This document shows positions 35,377-44,083 of a DNA stretch of 64,000 nt, one piece after another. This DNA is from Candidatus Dechloromonas phosphorivorans (lineage in GTDB: Bacteria > Pseudomonadota > Gammaproteobacteria > Burkholderiales > Rhodocyclaceae), in the NCBI GenBank assembly GCA_016709495.1, contig JADJMS010000009.1:62001-126000 (forward strand), given 5' to 3'. The translations under genes were made by a program, and so were the position numbers. The notes beneath the pieces are model-generated. The model was not told the origin of the DNA, did not search any database, and saw only the letters and a program-made list of their open reading frames with translations. Positions within the stretch are counted from its first letter, which is position 1. Each line of letters starts with the position of its first letter.

Positions 35377-38058
35377 ATGTCGATACATAACTTAAGCGCT
35401 GAGCAAGCACTGGCCAGTCTGAAGACAAGCACGGCGGGGCTAGCCGCAGCTGAAGCAACGCGCCGTCAGGCAGAATTTGGCCCCAACCACGTTGAGGAAG
35501 TCGGCCGCGAATCGCTGATGCTGACTTTCGCTCGCGAATTTACCCATTTTTTCGCAATTATTTTGTGGATAGGTGCGCTGCTGGCCTTTCTTGCTGACAG
35601 TTTTGACCCCGGCCAGGGGATGGCGCGTCTTGGCGTGGCGATTGTTGGCGTCATTATCGTCAACGGCATCTTTTCCTTCTGGCAGGAATATCGGGCCGAG
35701 CAGGCGGTGGCCGCCTTGCGCCAGTTGTTGCCGCAGAAGGTGGAGGCCTTGCGTGGCGGTGAAATCGTCGAGCTACTCGCCAACGTTCTGGTGCCGGGCG
35801 ACATCGTCTTGCTCGAAGAGGGCAATTTCGTGCCGGCTGATTGCCGCTTGATCGAGGCTTTCGGCTTGCGCGTCAATACGGCGACGGTGACTGGCGAATC
35901 GCTGCCTATGGCACGCGATATCGAACCCAGTAACGAACAGTCGCCGCTCTATGCCAAGAACGTTGTGCTGGCAGGTACGGCGGTGGTTTCCGGTCAGGCG
36001 CGTGGCGTGGTGTACGCGACCGGCATGCACACCGAGTTTGGGCGTATTGCGCATCTGACCCAGACGGCGGGCAAGTCGGTATCCCCGCTGCAACTTGAAA
36101 TAGCCCGCCTCTCGCGCATAGTGGCCATGATGGCGACGGGGATGGGCGCGCTGCTGTTTCTGGTCGGTCAGGCGATGGGCTTGCCGACCTGGGAGAACCT
36201 GCTTTTTGCAATCGGCATCATTGTTGCCAATGTGCCGGAAGGCTTGCTGCCGACAGTCACTTTGTCACTGGCCATGGCCACCCAGCGCATGGCCAAACGC
36301 AATGCGCTGGTGCGTCATTTGCCGGCGGTTGAAACGCTGGGTTCGACCACGACAATTTGCTGCGACAAGACCGGCACGCTGACCCAGAACCGGATGTCGG
36401 TGCAGCGCTTGTGGCTGGGTGGCGGGTTTTTGGAGCCGGCTGATTTTGCCGCGAATACCCAGTTGACCGCAGATAACCGCCAGCTCTTCATCAATGCCGC
36501 GCTTTGCCATAGCTTGCGCGAGGTCGGGGAAAGTGGTCAGCACCAGTTTATCGGTGACCCGATGGAGGTGGCGCTGGCCGCGATGGGGCGTCAGGTGGCG
36601 AGTGATTTTGCTGACTACCAATTGATTGACGAGATTCCTTTCGATACCGAGCGCAAGCGCATGTCGGTGCTGGTCGCCGGCGCGCAGGGGCAAATGCTGT
36701 ATTGCAAGGGGGCGCCGGAAACGGTGCTCGATACTTGTGATTTTGTGCAACTCGATGCCGGTGTGGTGCCGCTCGACCCGGCCGCCAAAACGCGCCTGCT
36801 GGCGGCGCAGCAGCAAATGACCGAGGCTGGCCTGCGCGTGCTGGCCTTTGCCCATTGCACCGTAGAAGGCGGCATGCCGAATGAAGAGCGCGGCATGACC
36901 CTGAGTGGACTGGTCGGCCTCGAAGACCCGCCCCGCGCCGAGGTGCCGGAGGCCATTGCCCGCTGCGCCGAGGCTGGTATCCGCATCATCATGGTCACCG
37001 GCGACCATCCGCAAACAGCGTTGGCCATTGCCCGGCAGATCGGGCTGGTCAAAACCGATAACGCGCTGGTGATCAGCGGTGACCAACTGCGCGGCATTTC
37101 GCCGGTGCAACTGCAACTGTCGCTCGACGCCAAGGAAATCATTTTTGCCCGCGTTGCGGCAGAGCAGAAAATGCTGATCGTCCAGGCCCTCAAACTGAAG
37201 GGTGAAATCGTTGCGGTGACTGGTGATGGGGTCAACGACGCGCCAGCCCTTAAAACTGCTGATATCGGTATTGCCATGGGCATTGCCGGCACCGATGTCG
37301 CCAAAGGCGCGGCGGATTTGATTCTGCTCGATGATAATTTCGCCAGTATCGTTGCGGCGATTGAGGAGGGGCGGGCGGTGTTCGAGAATATCCGCAAGTT
37401 CCTGACCTACATCCTCAGCTCGAACATTCCTGAACTGGTGCCTTATTTGGCCTTTGTGCTGTTCCGCATTCCGCTGCCGCTGACCATCATCCAGATACTG
37501 GCGGTTGATCTCGGTACCGACATGCTGCCGGCCCTCGCGCTTGGCGCCGAGAAGCCTGACCCCGCTGTAATGAAGCGCCCGCCGCGAGCGCGTGACGAGC
37601 GCCTGCTGACCTGGGGCGTTATTGCCCGTGCCTACCTGTTCCTCGGGGTGCTCGAAGCGGCGGCGGCAATGACGGTGTTTTTCTTCGTGCTCAAAGCGGC
37701 AGGCTGGCAGTACGGCGTGGAGCTGGATCGGCTCGATCCACTCTATTTGCAGGCGACCTCGGCTTGCCTGGCAACGATTGTGGTGATGCAGATGATGAAT
37801 GTTTTCCTCTGTCGCCATCCGTTCAAGTCGTCGCTGTCGTTCAGTTTCTTTGGCAATCCTTATATCCTGATTGGTCTGGCCGCAGAGCTGGGCGTGATCC
37901 TGGCCATCATCTATACCACGGCCGGCAACTGGCTGTTCGGTACGGCACCCCTTGGTTCCGAAGTCTGGCTGCTGGCGCTGGCCGGTGCCAGCGTCATGTG
38001 GATCGTTGAGGAGGCACGCAAAGCCTGGCTACGGCGGCTTATGGTCAAGTTGCCGTGA
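35377..38058 (+). CDS. Na,K-ATPase-like (type II) P-type cation ATPase
   Basis: 893 residues, uninterrupted. TM4 and the P-domain read VANVPEGLLPTVTLSLAMATQRMAKRNALVRHLPAVETLGSTTTICCDKTGTLTQNRM, very close to animal Na,K-ATPase alpha chains (VPEGLL...TVT, AVETLGST). TGES is in the actuator, KGAPE in the nucleotide domain, TGDHPQTA and GDGVNDAPALKTADIG in the P-domain, and DLGTDMLPALALGAEKPDPAVMKRPPR in TM6 matches the IIC signature. Calcium versus sodium/potassium specificity is not decided by this. Divergent from pssA; a palindrome is 101 bp upstream and a 41-bp element just before the start. Confidence 0.88.
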   Translation: MSIHNLSAEQALASLKTSTAGLAAAEATRRQAEFGPNHVEEVGRESLMLTFAREFTHFFAIILWIGALLAFLADSFDPGQGMARLGVAIVGVIIVNGIFSFWQEYRAEQAVAALRQLLPQKVEALRGGEIVELLANVLVPGDIVLLEEGNFVPADCRLIEAFGLRVNTATVTGESLPMARDIEPSNEQSPLYAKNVVLAGTAVVSGQARGVVYATGMHTEFGRIAHLTQTAGKSVSPLQLEIARLSRIVAMMATGMGALLFLVGQAMGLPTWENLLFAIGIIVANVPEGLLPTVTLSLAMATQRMAKRNALVRHLPAVETLGSTTTICCDKTGTLTQNRMSVQRLWLGGGFLEPADFAANTQLTADNRQLFINAALCHSLREVGESGQHQFIGDPMEVALAAMGRQVASDFADYQLIDEIPFDTERKRMSVLVAGAQGQMLYCKGAPETVLDTCDFVQLDAGVVPLDPAAKTRLLAAQQQMTEAGLRVLAFAHCTVEGGMPNEERGMTLSGLVGLEDPPRAEVPEAIARCAEAGIRIIMVTGDHPQTALAIARQIGLVKTDNALVISGDQLRGISPVQLQLSLDAKEIIFARVAAEQKMLIVQALKLKGEIVAVTGDGVNDAPALKTADIGIAMGIAGTDVAKGAADLILLDDNFASIVAAIEEGRAVFENIRKFLTYILSSNIPELVPYLAFVLFRIPLPLTIIQILAVDLGTDMLPALALGAEKPDPAVMKRPPRARDERLLTWGVIARAYLFLGVLEAAAAMTVFFFVLKAAGWQYGVELDRLDPLYLQATSACLATIVVMQMMNVFLCRHPFKSSLSFSFFGNPYILIGLAAELGVILAIIYTTAGNWLFGTAPLGSEVWLLALAGASVMWIVEEARKAWLRRLMVKLP

Positions 38059-38107
38059 TGCCTTTTGTGGCCGTCCGGGCGCTAGCAGCAAGCTGCTAGT
38101 TCGGTCG

Positions 38108-40549
38108 TTAATGGCTAGCCGGGGGACCAATCAGGCTGATCAACTCATCAAACGGTAGTGGCTGGGCAAAAAGAAAGCCCTGGCCTTCCTCGCAGCCCAT
38201 TTGTTGCAACAAATCGGCCTGTTCCTGCCGCTCGATACCTTCGACGGTGATTGCCATGTGCATGGCCCGACTGAGCGCAATGATGGCTTCAACAACCACC
38301 CGCTGGTTTTCACTTGCCGGCAGATTCACGATGAATGAGCGATCAATCTTGATGCGCTTGATCGGCAGATCGCGCAAAACGCTGAGCGACGAATAGCCGG
38401 TACCAAAGTCGTCAATGCTGATGGCGACACCAAGTGTTTCAAGAGCTTTGAGGATGTGCAGGCTGCGTTCAGTAACCTGCAGCGTGCTTTCGGTGATTTC
38501 CAGTTCCAGCGCAGTGGCCGGGAAGCCGGTTTCAGCGAGTACCGCTTTGACGATGGCAACAAAGTCGGCACTGTGGAACTGGCGTGCCGAGACATTGACG
38601 GCGAGATGAAAAATCTCGCTGGTTGACTTTGCTAGGACAAAATCCAGCATCTCGCGGCAGGCGCGGCGCAATATCCATCTTCCCAGGTCTTCGATCAGAT
38701 CACTTTCTTCGGCGATGGCAATGAAGCTGCCCGGTAAAACAAGGCCGCGCTCTGGATGCTGCCAGCGCACCAGCGCCTCGACGCCGACGATCCGGCCCTC
38801 GGCGAGATTGACGCGCGGTTGGTAGTGGACGAGCAGTTCGTCGGTTGCCATCGCCCGGCGCAGACCTTGTTCGACATCCAGGCGCTCGGCAGCCCACGTT
38901 GACATATTCTCGGCATAGAAGTGGTAACGATTACGCCCTGCGGCCTTGGCGGTGTACATCGCCATGTCGGCCGCCCGCATCAATTGCTGGGGGTCGGCCC
39001 CATTGTCAGGATAGACGGCGATGCCAAGGCTGCCGGAAATTGAAATTGACTGGGCCCCCACCAGTATAGGCAGGCGCAGTTGCTCAAGAATTTTTTGTGC
39101 CAGTTGCGCCGCGTAATCCGGATTGGTACTGCCGGCAAGGATGATGAACTCGTCACCGCCGAGGCGGGCAATGGTGTCGCTACTGCGCAGGACGTGTTTA
39201 AGGCGCTCGCCAACGGTACGCAGCAACTCGTCGCCGATGGCATGTCCTAGTGTGTCGTTGATAACCTTGAAACCATCAAGGTCGAGGAAAAGCAGCAGGC
39301 AGCGTTGTTCGTTGCGCGCCGCCACTTCAATGGCGTTCGCCAACCGATCATTGAATAGCAGGCGGTTAGGCAAGCCGGTCAGGGGGTCGTGGTGTGCCAG
39401 GTGGTGCAACTGTTTTTGTGCCTCGTAAATGGCCGTTACATCGGAAAAGGCGATAACGAAATGGGTGATTTGGCCGGCCACGTTGCATACAGTGCTGATG
39501 CTCTGCCAGGCCGGAAATTCCTCGTCATTCCGGCGCTTGCAATTCACTTCACCATGCCAGAAACCAGGTGCATCAAGCTTCAGGCTGGCAGCATAGCGCT
39601 CCGGGCCGGGGCTGACGCGCAAAAGAATCTCAGGGTCGAGGCCAATGACTTCGGTTTCGCTATAGCCAATAATTCGTGAAAATGCGGTGTTGACCGCAAC
39701 AATTCGCCGTTCGGAATCAGTGATCACGATGGCTTCGGCGGTTGCATGGAAGACCACGCTGGACTGCCGGAGTTGCTCGTCATCCTTGTGCCGTTGGGTC
39801 ACATCGCGCAGGATGCCGACGACGCGACTGACGCTTCCGGCGCTGCCATAGGCCTTGGCATGCGCCTCCATCTGGCGCGGCGGGGAATGGTTGCCGACTG
39901 TGCGAAATTCGACTTGCGTCGCTTCGGCGCTATAAAGCGTCGGATTCAGCGCCAAATGCACGCGTTCGCGATCCGCTGTGTCGACGCGAGCGATGAAGGT
40001 TTCCCAAGGTTCATCAAGCGGCACGAGTTGATTGCCGAAGAGTTTGCCGAGGCGAGAGTCACCTTGCATGCGGTTTGCCACCGGGCTCCATTCAAGTACG
40101 CCGAGTGCGCCCGCATTGAGGGCCAGTTGCAGGCGTTCTTCGCTTTGTTCGACGGCCATCTCGTCTTCACGGCGGGCCATGGCCATCTGGATGGTGGCGT
40201 GTAGCTCGCGTCCTTCACAGGGTTTGATCAGATAACCAAAAGGACGACTGTCGAGCGCCCGGCGCAGGGTGTCGTCCTCGGCAAAAGCGGTCAGAAAGAT
40301 GACGGGAATCTGATGCTTGGTGCGAATCTGGATGGCGGCCTCAATGCCGTCCATCGCGCCCTCAAGGTGGATGTCCATCAGCACCAGATCCGGTTTTTCG
40401 ACGGCGATCCGGCTGACTGCCTGCTCCCCGCTGGCCACGACCGAACTGACGTTATAGCCAAATCCCTGCAACTGTCTTTTCAGGTCGAAAGCGACAATGC
40501 GTTCGTCTTCGACCAGCATCAAGTTGATCGGCAATCTCGCGCTCATCAA
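38108..40549 (-). CDS. REC-PAS-PAS-GGDEF-EAL c-di-GMP response regulator
   Basis: 813 residues. The receiver domain (1-125) has LMLVEDERIVAFDL, the phospho-acceptor Asp in LVLMDIHLEGAMDG and Lys in FGYLIKPCEG. Two PAS domains follow (about 135-255 and 265-385). GGDEF (about 390-545) is intact, RLGGDEFIILAGS, and EAL (about 560-805) has EALVRW, the NVSARQF segment, DDFGTGYSSLSVL and EGIERQEQ. Both activities are possible; such proteins usually act mainly as phosphodiesterases. The ATG overlaps the stop of the histidine kinase gene, so it is the kinase's likely target. Confidence 0.92.
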   Translation of the reverse strand: MMSARLPINLMLVEDERIVAFDLKRQLQGFGYNVSSVVASGEQAVSRIAVEKPDLVLMDIHLEGAMDGIEAAIQIRTKHQIPVIFLTAFAEDDTLRRALDSRPFGYLIKPCEGRELHATIQMAMARREDEMAVEQSEERLQLALNAGALGVLEWSPVANRMQGDSRLGKLFGNQLVPLDEPWETFIARVDTADRERVHLALNPTLYSAEATQVEFRTVGNHSPPRQMEAHAKAYGSAGSVSRVVGILRDVTQRHKDDEQLRQSSVVFHATAEAIVITDSERRIVAVNTAFSRIIGYSETEVIGLDPEILLRVSPGPERYAASLKLDAPGFWHGEVNCKRRNDEEFPAWQSISTVCNVAGQITHFVIAFSDVTAIYEAQKQLHHLAHHDPLTGLPNRLLFNDRLANAIEVAARNEQRCLLLFLDLDGFKVINDTLGHAIGDELLRTVGERLKHVLRSSDTIARLGGDEFIILAGSTNPDYAAQLAQKILEQLRLPILVGAQSISISGSLGIAVYPDNGADPQQLMRAADMAMYTAKAAGRNRYHFYAENMSTWAAERLDVEQGLRRAMATDELLVHYQPRVNLAEGRIVGVEALVRWQHPERGLVLPGSFIAIAEESDLIEDLGRWILRRACREMLDFVLAKSTSEIFHLAVNVSARQFHSADFVAIVKAVLAETGFPATALELEITESTLQVTERSLHILKALETLGVAISIDDFGTGYSSLSVLRDLPIKRIKIDRSFIVNLPASENQRVVVEAIIALSRAMHMAITVEGIERQEQADLLQQMGCEEGQGFLFAQPLPFDELISLIGPPASH

Positions 40550-41661
40550 GCTTCCTTCAAGACAAGGTTAATCGGGAAGCAGACACAAAACTGTGTCCCG
40601 TTCTCCCGCATGATTTCCAGCGTGCCGTGTAGTTGCTCGACCAGCAGCGGCACCAGTTGCAGGCCCAGCGAGGCATGTGATGCCAGTTCGCTTTCCGGTG
40701 GCAGACCGATGCCGTCGTCAGCAATGCTGAAGCGAACCAGACCATCGCCATCCTCACTCAGTTCGATCAGAATTTCACCGCAACGTTCCCCGGGGAAGGC
40801 ATGTTTGTAGGAATTGGTCACCAGTTCGTTGAGCAAGAGACCGCAGGGAATGGTCCGTTCCAGATCGAGCGGGACGCTTTTCGCGGGCAGCAACAGACGC
40901 AATTTGATGCGCTCGCCGGTGCCGCGATAGGTGGCGCGGATCGAGTGCATCAAGCGTTCCAGATATTCGCCGAGATCGAGGCGCGAAAAATCCTTGCGTT
41001 CGTAGAGCAGCTGATGAGTCAGCGCCATCGCCTTTACCCGTCCGCAACTCTCGGCCAGCATGGCGCGCAGGCGCGGATCGGCAGCATGGTCGGCTTGCAG
41101 ATTGAGCAGGCTGGTAATCACCTGCAGATTGTTTTTGACGCGGTGGTGGACTTCGTTGAGCAACACCGTCTTTTCACGCAGCGCATCTTCCAGTCGTTGC
41201 TGGGCGCGCTGGCGCTCGGTAATGTCGATGATTGAGGCCAGCACCATGATGCCGGCCTCGGTGTCGATAGGGTTGAGTCCGATCTCGACAGGAAACTCGC
41301 TGCCATCGGCACGGCAGCCGGCAAGATCGCGCCCGACGCCCATTGGGCGTGGTTTTGAATCGCCGAAAAAGCCGGTGCGGTAAGCCATGTGATGGTGGCG
41401 GAAACGCGCCGGTACGAGCATCTCGACCGGTTGCCCGATCAAGGCTGCGCGTTCGTAGTTGAACATTCTCTCGGTTTGCGCGTTGACCAGCACCATGATG
41501 CCGTCACTGTCGATCATGACCATCGCGCTCGGCGCCCACTCCACAACTCGGCGGAAGGAATCTTCACCGAGTTGTGGTCCAGGAACCGTCATCGACAAGC
41601 CCGGACAGGAAGGCCTGCCTTCACCTTGCTGTGCTTCGTTATTGCTGGGTAAAGCATCCAT
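40546..41661 (-). CDS. PAS-histidine kinase of the HisKA_2 type
   Basis: 371 residues. A PAS domain (about 35-155, ending FPVEIGLNPIDTEAGIMVLASIIDITERQ) precedes the HisKA_2 dimerisation box LLNEVHHRVKNNLQVITSLLNLQ with its phospho-His, then the ATPase domain: CGLLLNELVTNSYKHAFPG (N box) and FSIADDGIGLPPES (G box). No membrane helix, so it is a soluble sensor; no cofactor-binding Cys for a LOV chromophore is obvious. It is followed with a 4-bp overlap by the REC-PAS-GGDEF-EAL gene. A 13-bp inverted repeat lies 18 bp upstream of the start. Confidence 0.9.
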   Translation of the reverse strand: MDALPSNNEAQQGEGRPSCPGLSMTVPGPQLGEDSFRRVVEWAPSAMVMIDSDGIMVLVNAQTERMFNYERAALIGQPVEMLVPARFRHHHMAYRTGFFGDSKPRPMGVGRDLAGCRADGSEFPVEIGLNPIDTEAGIMVLASIIDITERQRAQQRLEDALREKTVLLNEVHHRVKNNLQVITSLLNLQADHAADPRLRAMLAESCGRVKAMALTHQLLYERKDFSRLDLGEYLERLMHSIRATYRGTGERIKLRLLLPAKSVPLDLERTIPCGLLLNELVTNSYKHAFPGERCGEILIELSEDGDGLVRFSIADDGIGLPPESELASHASLGLQLVPLLVEQLHGTLEIMRENGTQFCVCFPINLVLKEA

Positions 41662-41678
41662 GGAAGGCTCCGGCTTGG

Positions 41679-41720
41679 CCTGATCACTTCAGAATCAAGG
41701 GCGATATTGAAGTGATCAGG
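41679..41720. promoter_or_regulatory. 13-bp perfect inverted repeat before the histidine kinase gene
   Basis: CCTGATCACTTCA (41679-41691) and TGAAGTGATCAGG (41708-41720) separated by 16 bp, 18 bp upstream of the kinase start. It may be an operator or a leader hairpin. The remaining gap from 41721 to 41965 shows only the palindrome at 41894. Confidence 0.5.
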
Positions 41721-41893
41721 GCAATAGCGACTCATTGGACAACGGTTATCGAAAAACGATCCGCTTAGGCTTCCAGTTTGGTCAAACGGATGATTCGCGC
41801 GTTCAGTAGCGTGGATGCCGCCCGCTAACACTCACAAATTCCAACTGCTTTGCAGGATTGATTGTTTACGATGCCTCGTGATTTAGCAGGCTA

Positions 41894-41909
41894 TGTGCGC
41901 TGTCACACG
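41894..41909. promoter_or_regulatory. Palindromic operator-like site, copy 14
   Basis: TGTGCGCTGTCACACG, flanked by TA, 57 bp before the flavin reductase that heads the CbpA-Xfp-Tal gene group. Confidence 0.6.
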
Positions 41910-41965
41910 GTGCCGGTATGAAGAAAGGGACACTCTGGTCAAAACAACAGTGAGAAAAATTCAAA

Positions 41966-42538
41966 ATGAGTGATGTCAAAATTCTGGGACTCTGCGGCAG
42001 CATGCGCAAGGAATCGTATAACGGCTTCGTGCTCAAAGCTGCGCAAGCATTGGTGCCGGCAGGAGCGCAGCTCGAAATGATTGATCTTCATGGTATTCCG
42101 ATCTTCAATCAGGATGATGAGCTGGCGCCACCGGAAGCGGTGCTCGAATTCAAGTGCCGGATACTGGCGGCGGATGCAATCCTGTTTGCCACGCCGGAAT
42201 ACAACTATTCCTTGCCTGGCGGTCTGAAGAATGCAATCGATTGGGCCTCGCGACCCTATGGCCAAAGTGCCTGGCTGGGCAAACCGGCAGCAGTGATGGG
42301 CGTTTCAGTCGGTAGTCTGGGCACCGTCCGCGCCCAATATCACCTGCGTCAGATCCTTGTCACGCTGGATATGCCAGTGGTCAATCAACCCGAAGTGATG
42401 ATCGGTAATGCCGCACAGCGCTTTGATCAGAGTGGCGCGCTAACTGATGAGCCGACCCGGAAGATCATTCAGAAGCTCTTGCGGGCGCTGGTTCATCTGA
42501 CCAGAACCCATCGGGCTGGCAATGCACTGCCTGGTTGA
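41966..42538 (+). CDS. NADPH-dependent FMN reductase family protein (ChrR-like)
   Basis: 190 residues with the flavodoxin-like fold: LGLCGSMRKESYNGFVLKAA (phosphate-binding GS.R..S.N), LFATPEYNYSLPGGLKNAIDWASRP (the PEYN.s.pg.lKNaiDw signature) and KPAAVMGVSVGSLGTVRAQ. Members reduce quinones, azo dyes or chromate with NAD(P)H and FMN and protect against oxidative stress. First gene of a plus-strand run leading to CbpA, CbpM, phosphoketolase and transaldolase. Start ATG 41966. Confidence 0.88.
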   Translation: MSDVKILGLCGSMRKESYNGFVLKAAQALVPAGAQLEMIDLHGIPIFNQDDELAPPEAVLEFKCRILAADAILFATPEYNYSLPGGLKNAIDWASRPYGQSAWLGKPAAVMGVSVGSLGTVRAQYHLRQILVTLDMPVVNQPEVMIGNAAQRFDQSGALTDEPTRKIIQKLLRALVHLTRTHRAGNALPG

Positions 42539-42564
42539 TATTTTTCAGTCTGAAGGGAGCCGAT

Positions 42565-42768
42565 ATGAATAGCGAAATTCCACAGCGCCGGGTTGTTATG
42601 CGCAGTTCTCTGGCTTCCGGTTGCAGTCTATGGGAGCCAATCGATTTATCGGCGAATGATCCGAAGATGGGTGCAAATACATCCGGCACCTCGCCAACTT
42701 CAGTGAGCAATAATGAGGACCAGATCAGTCCTGTGGTTCAAAAAGACTTGAACACTTACCCAATTTGA
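42565..42768 (+). CDS. Small protein with HiPIP-like twin-arginine N-terminus
   Basis: 67 residues with GAAGGGAG upstream of ATG 42565. MNSEIPQRRVVMRSSLASGC resembles the Tat signal of betaproteobacterial high-potential iron-sulfur proteins (IPQRRxVMRSxLAxGCSLW), and MGANTSGTSPTS resembles the following Ser/Thr-rich stretch. However, the hydrophobic core is weak and the four cluster-binding cysteines of HiPIP are absent; only one Cys is present, in the signal. It may be a remnant or a diverged secreted peptide. The assignment is by memory of family sequences and is tentative. Confidence 0.45.
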   Translation: MNSEIPQRRVVMRSSLASGCSLWEPIDLSANDPKMGANTSGTSPTSVSNNEDQISPVVQKDLNTYPI

Positions 42769-42779
42769 GGTTTTCCTAA

Positions 42780-43727
42780 ATGGAATTCAAGGACTACTAC
42801 AAGATCATGGGCGTGGCGCGCGACGCCAGCCAGGATGAAATCAAGCGCGCCTACCGCACGCTGGCGCGCAAATATCATCCCGATGTCAGCAAGGATCCGG
42901 ATGCTGAAATCCGCTTCAAGGAGCTGGGCGAGGCCAATGCCGTACTGAAGGATCTCGAAAAACGCGCGGCCTACGACCAACTCGGCAGCAACTGGAAAGC
43001 CGGCCAGGATTTCCGTCCGCCGCCGGACTGGAATGCCGGTTTCGAGTTTTCCGGCGATGGTGCACAAGGCAGTAGCGCAGGCGATGCCAGTGATTTCTTT
43101 GAATCCCTGTTCGGGCGCGCATTTGATGGCGGCGCACGCCGGCAGCAAGCAGCGCATGCGCATGGTGAGGACCACCACGCCAAGGTGATGATAGCTCTGG
43201 AAGATGCCTATATCGGCGCCACTCGCACGATCACGCTGCGCACGCCGGAAGCTGATGCCCAAGGGCGTGTGACGATGCGCCAGCACAAATTGAATGTGAC
43301 GATTCCCCGTGGTGTTCATGCCGGCCAGCATATTCGCCTGAGCGGGCAGGGCGCGCCTGGCCTCGGGCAGGGCAAGGCCGGCGACCTTTACCTGGAAGTC
43401 GAGTTTCAACCGCATGCTTTCTACCGCGTCGAAAAGCGCGATGTTTATCTCGATCTGCCGATTGCCCCGTGGGAAGCCGCGCTCGGTGCAACGATCACCG
43501 TGCCGACGCCGAATGGCAAGATTGAACTGAAAATTCCCGTTGCTTCCGCTGCCGGCAGCAAATTGCGCCTCAAGGGCCGGGGCATTCCTGGCGCGACAGC
43601 GGGAGATTTCTATGCGGTCATGCAGATTGTCGTGCCGCCGGCCGAAAACGAGGCTCTCGCAGCGGTTTACCGCAACATGGCCGAGCAGTTCAAATCCTTC
43701 AATCCGCGTACCAAGCTGGGAGTGTGA
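42780..43727 (+). CDS. cbpA: Curved DNA-binding protein CbpA (DnaJ co-chaperone)
   Basis: 315 residues. J-domain 1-70 with RKYHPDVSKDP (HPD), then a Gly/Phe-containing linker (about 75-125, GDASDFFESLFG) and two beta-barrel client-binding domains with HKLNVTIPRGVHAGQHIRLSGQG and DLYLEVEFQPHAFYRVEKRDVYLDLPIAPWEAALGATI. No zinc-finger, which separates CbpA from DnaJ. It stimulates DnaK and binds curved DNA in E. coli. The stop overlaps the cbpM start region, so the two are translated together. Confidence 0.92.
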   Translation: MEFKDYYKIMGVARDASQDEIKRAYRTLARKYHPDVSKDPDAEIRFKELGEANAVLKDLEKRAAYDQLGSNWKAGQDFRPPPDWNAGFEFSGDGAQGSSAGDASDFFESLFGRAFDGGARRQQAAHAHGEDHHAKVMIALEDAYIGATRTITLRTPEADAQGRVTMRQHKLNVTIPRGVHAGQHIRLSGQGAPGLGQGKAGDLYLEVEFQPHAFYRVEKRDVYLDLPIAPWEAALGATITVPTPNGKIELKIPVASAAGSKLRLKGRGIPGATAGDFYAVMQIVVPPAENEALAAVYRNMAEQFKSFNPRTKLGV

Positions 43728-43729
43728 AC

Positions 43730-44083
43730 ATGGATAACGAAAAAATGCTGCCGCAATTGAGCGCCATTATTCTTGAAGAACAAACAGCCTTGACGCTGGC
43801 CGAACTCAGTCATGCCTGTGCCGTCCGTGCCGAGTTTATTGTCGAACTGGTGGAAGAGGGCGTGATTTCACCGCTTGGGCGCGAGCCGCATCGTTGGCGC
43901 TTCAGCGGCAGACATCTGCGCCGGGCCACCGTAGCCTTTCGCTTGCAACGCGACCTGGGCGTCAATCTGGCAGGTGCAGCGCTGGCGCTGCAATTGATGG
44001 ATGAACTCGATGCCCTGCGTTCCCATCTTAAAAAATGGGCAGTTTTGACCGTTGACCGCAAGAGATTGAAATGCAAACCATGA
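43730..44083 (+). CDS. cbpM: Chaperone modulator CbpM (MerR-like)
   Basis: ATG 43730 (MDNEKMLPQLSAIILEEQTA), or GTG 43724 just upstream. The MerR-like helix-turn-helix spans TLAELSHACAVRAEFIVELVEEGVISPLG (about residues 20-50), with the RWRFSGRHLRRATVAFRLQRDLGVNLAGAALALQLMDEL helical part behind it. The usual family end is around SHLKK; the last 15 residues (AVLTVDRKRLKCKP) are encoded by the shared 41-bp element and are unlike CbpM. CbpM inhibits the J-domain of CbpA in E. coli. Stop overlaps the xfp start. Confidence 0.85.
   Translation: MDNEKMLPQLSAIILEEQTALTLAELSHACAVRAEFIVELVEEGVISPLGREPHRWRFSGRHLRRATVAFRLQRDLGVNLAGAALALQLMDELDALRSHLKKWAVLTVDRKRLKCKP
44034..44073 (+). promoter_or_regulatory. 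41-bp element shared with the P-ATPase upstream region, copy 2
   Basis: GCAGTTTT, GTTGACCGCAAG and GATTGAAATG as in 35314-35354, one gap. Here it covers the 3' end of cbpM and ends on the xfp ATG at 44071. Confidence 0.45.

Noticed and set aside
36265..37818. A 517-codon minus-strand open frame antisense to the P-type ATPase
   Set aside because: It is His/Gln/Arg-rich with no domain, and the opposite strand encodes a perfect P-type ATPase; it is a shadow of codon bias.
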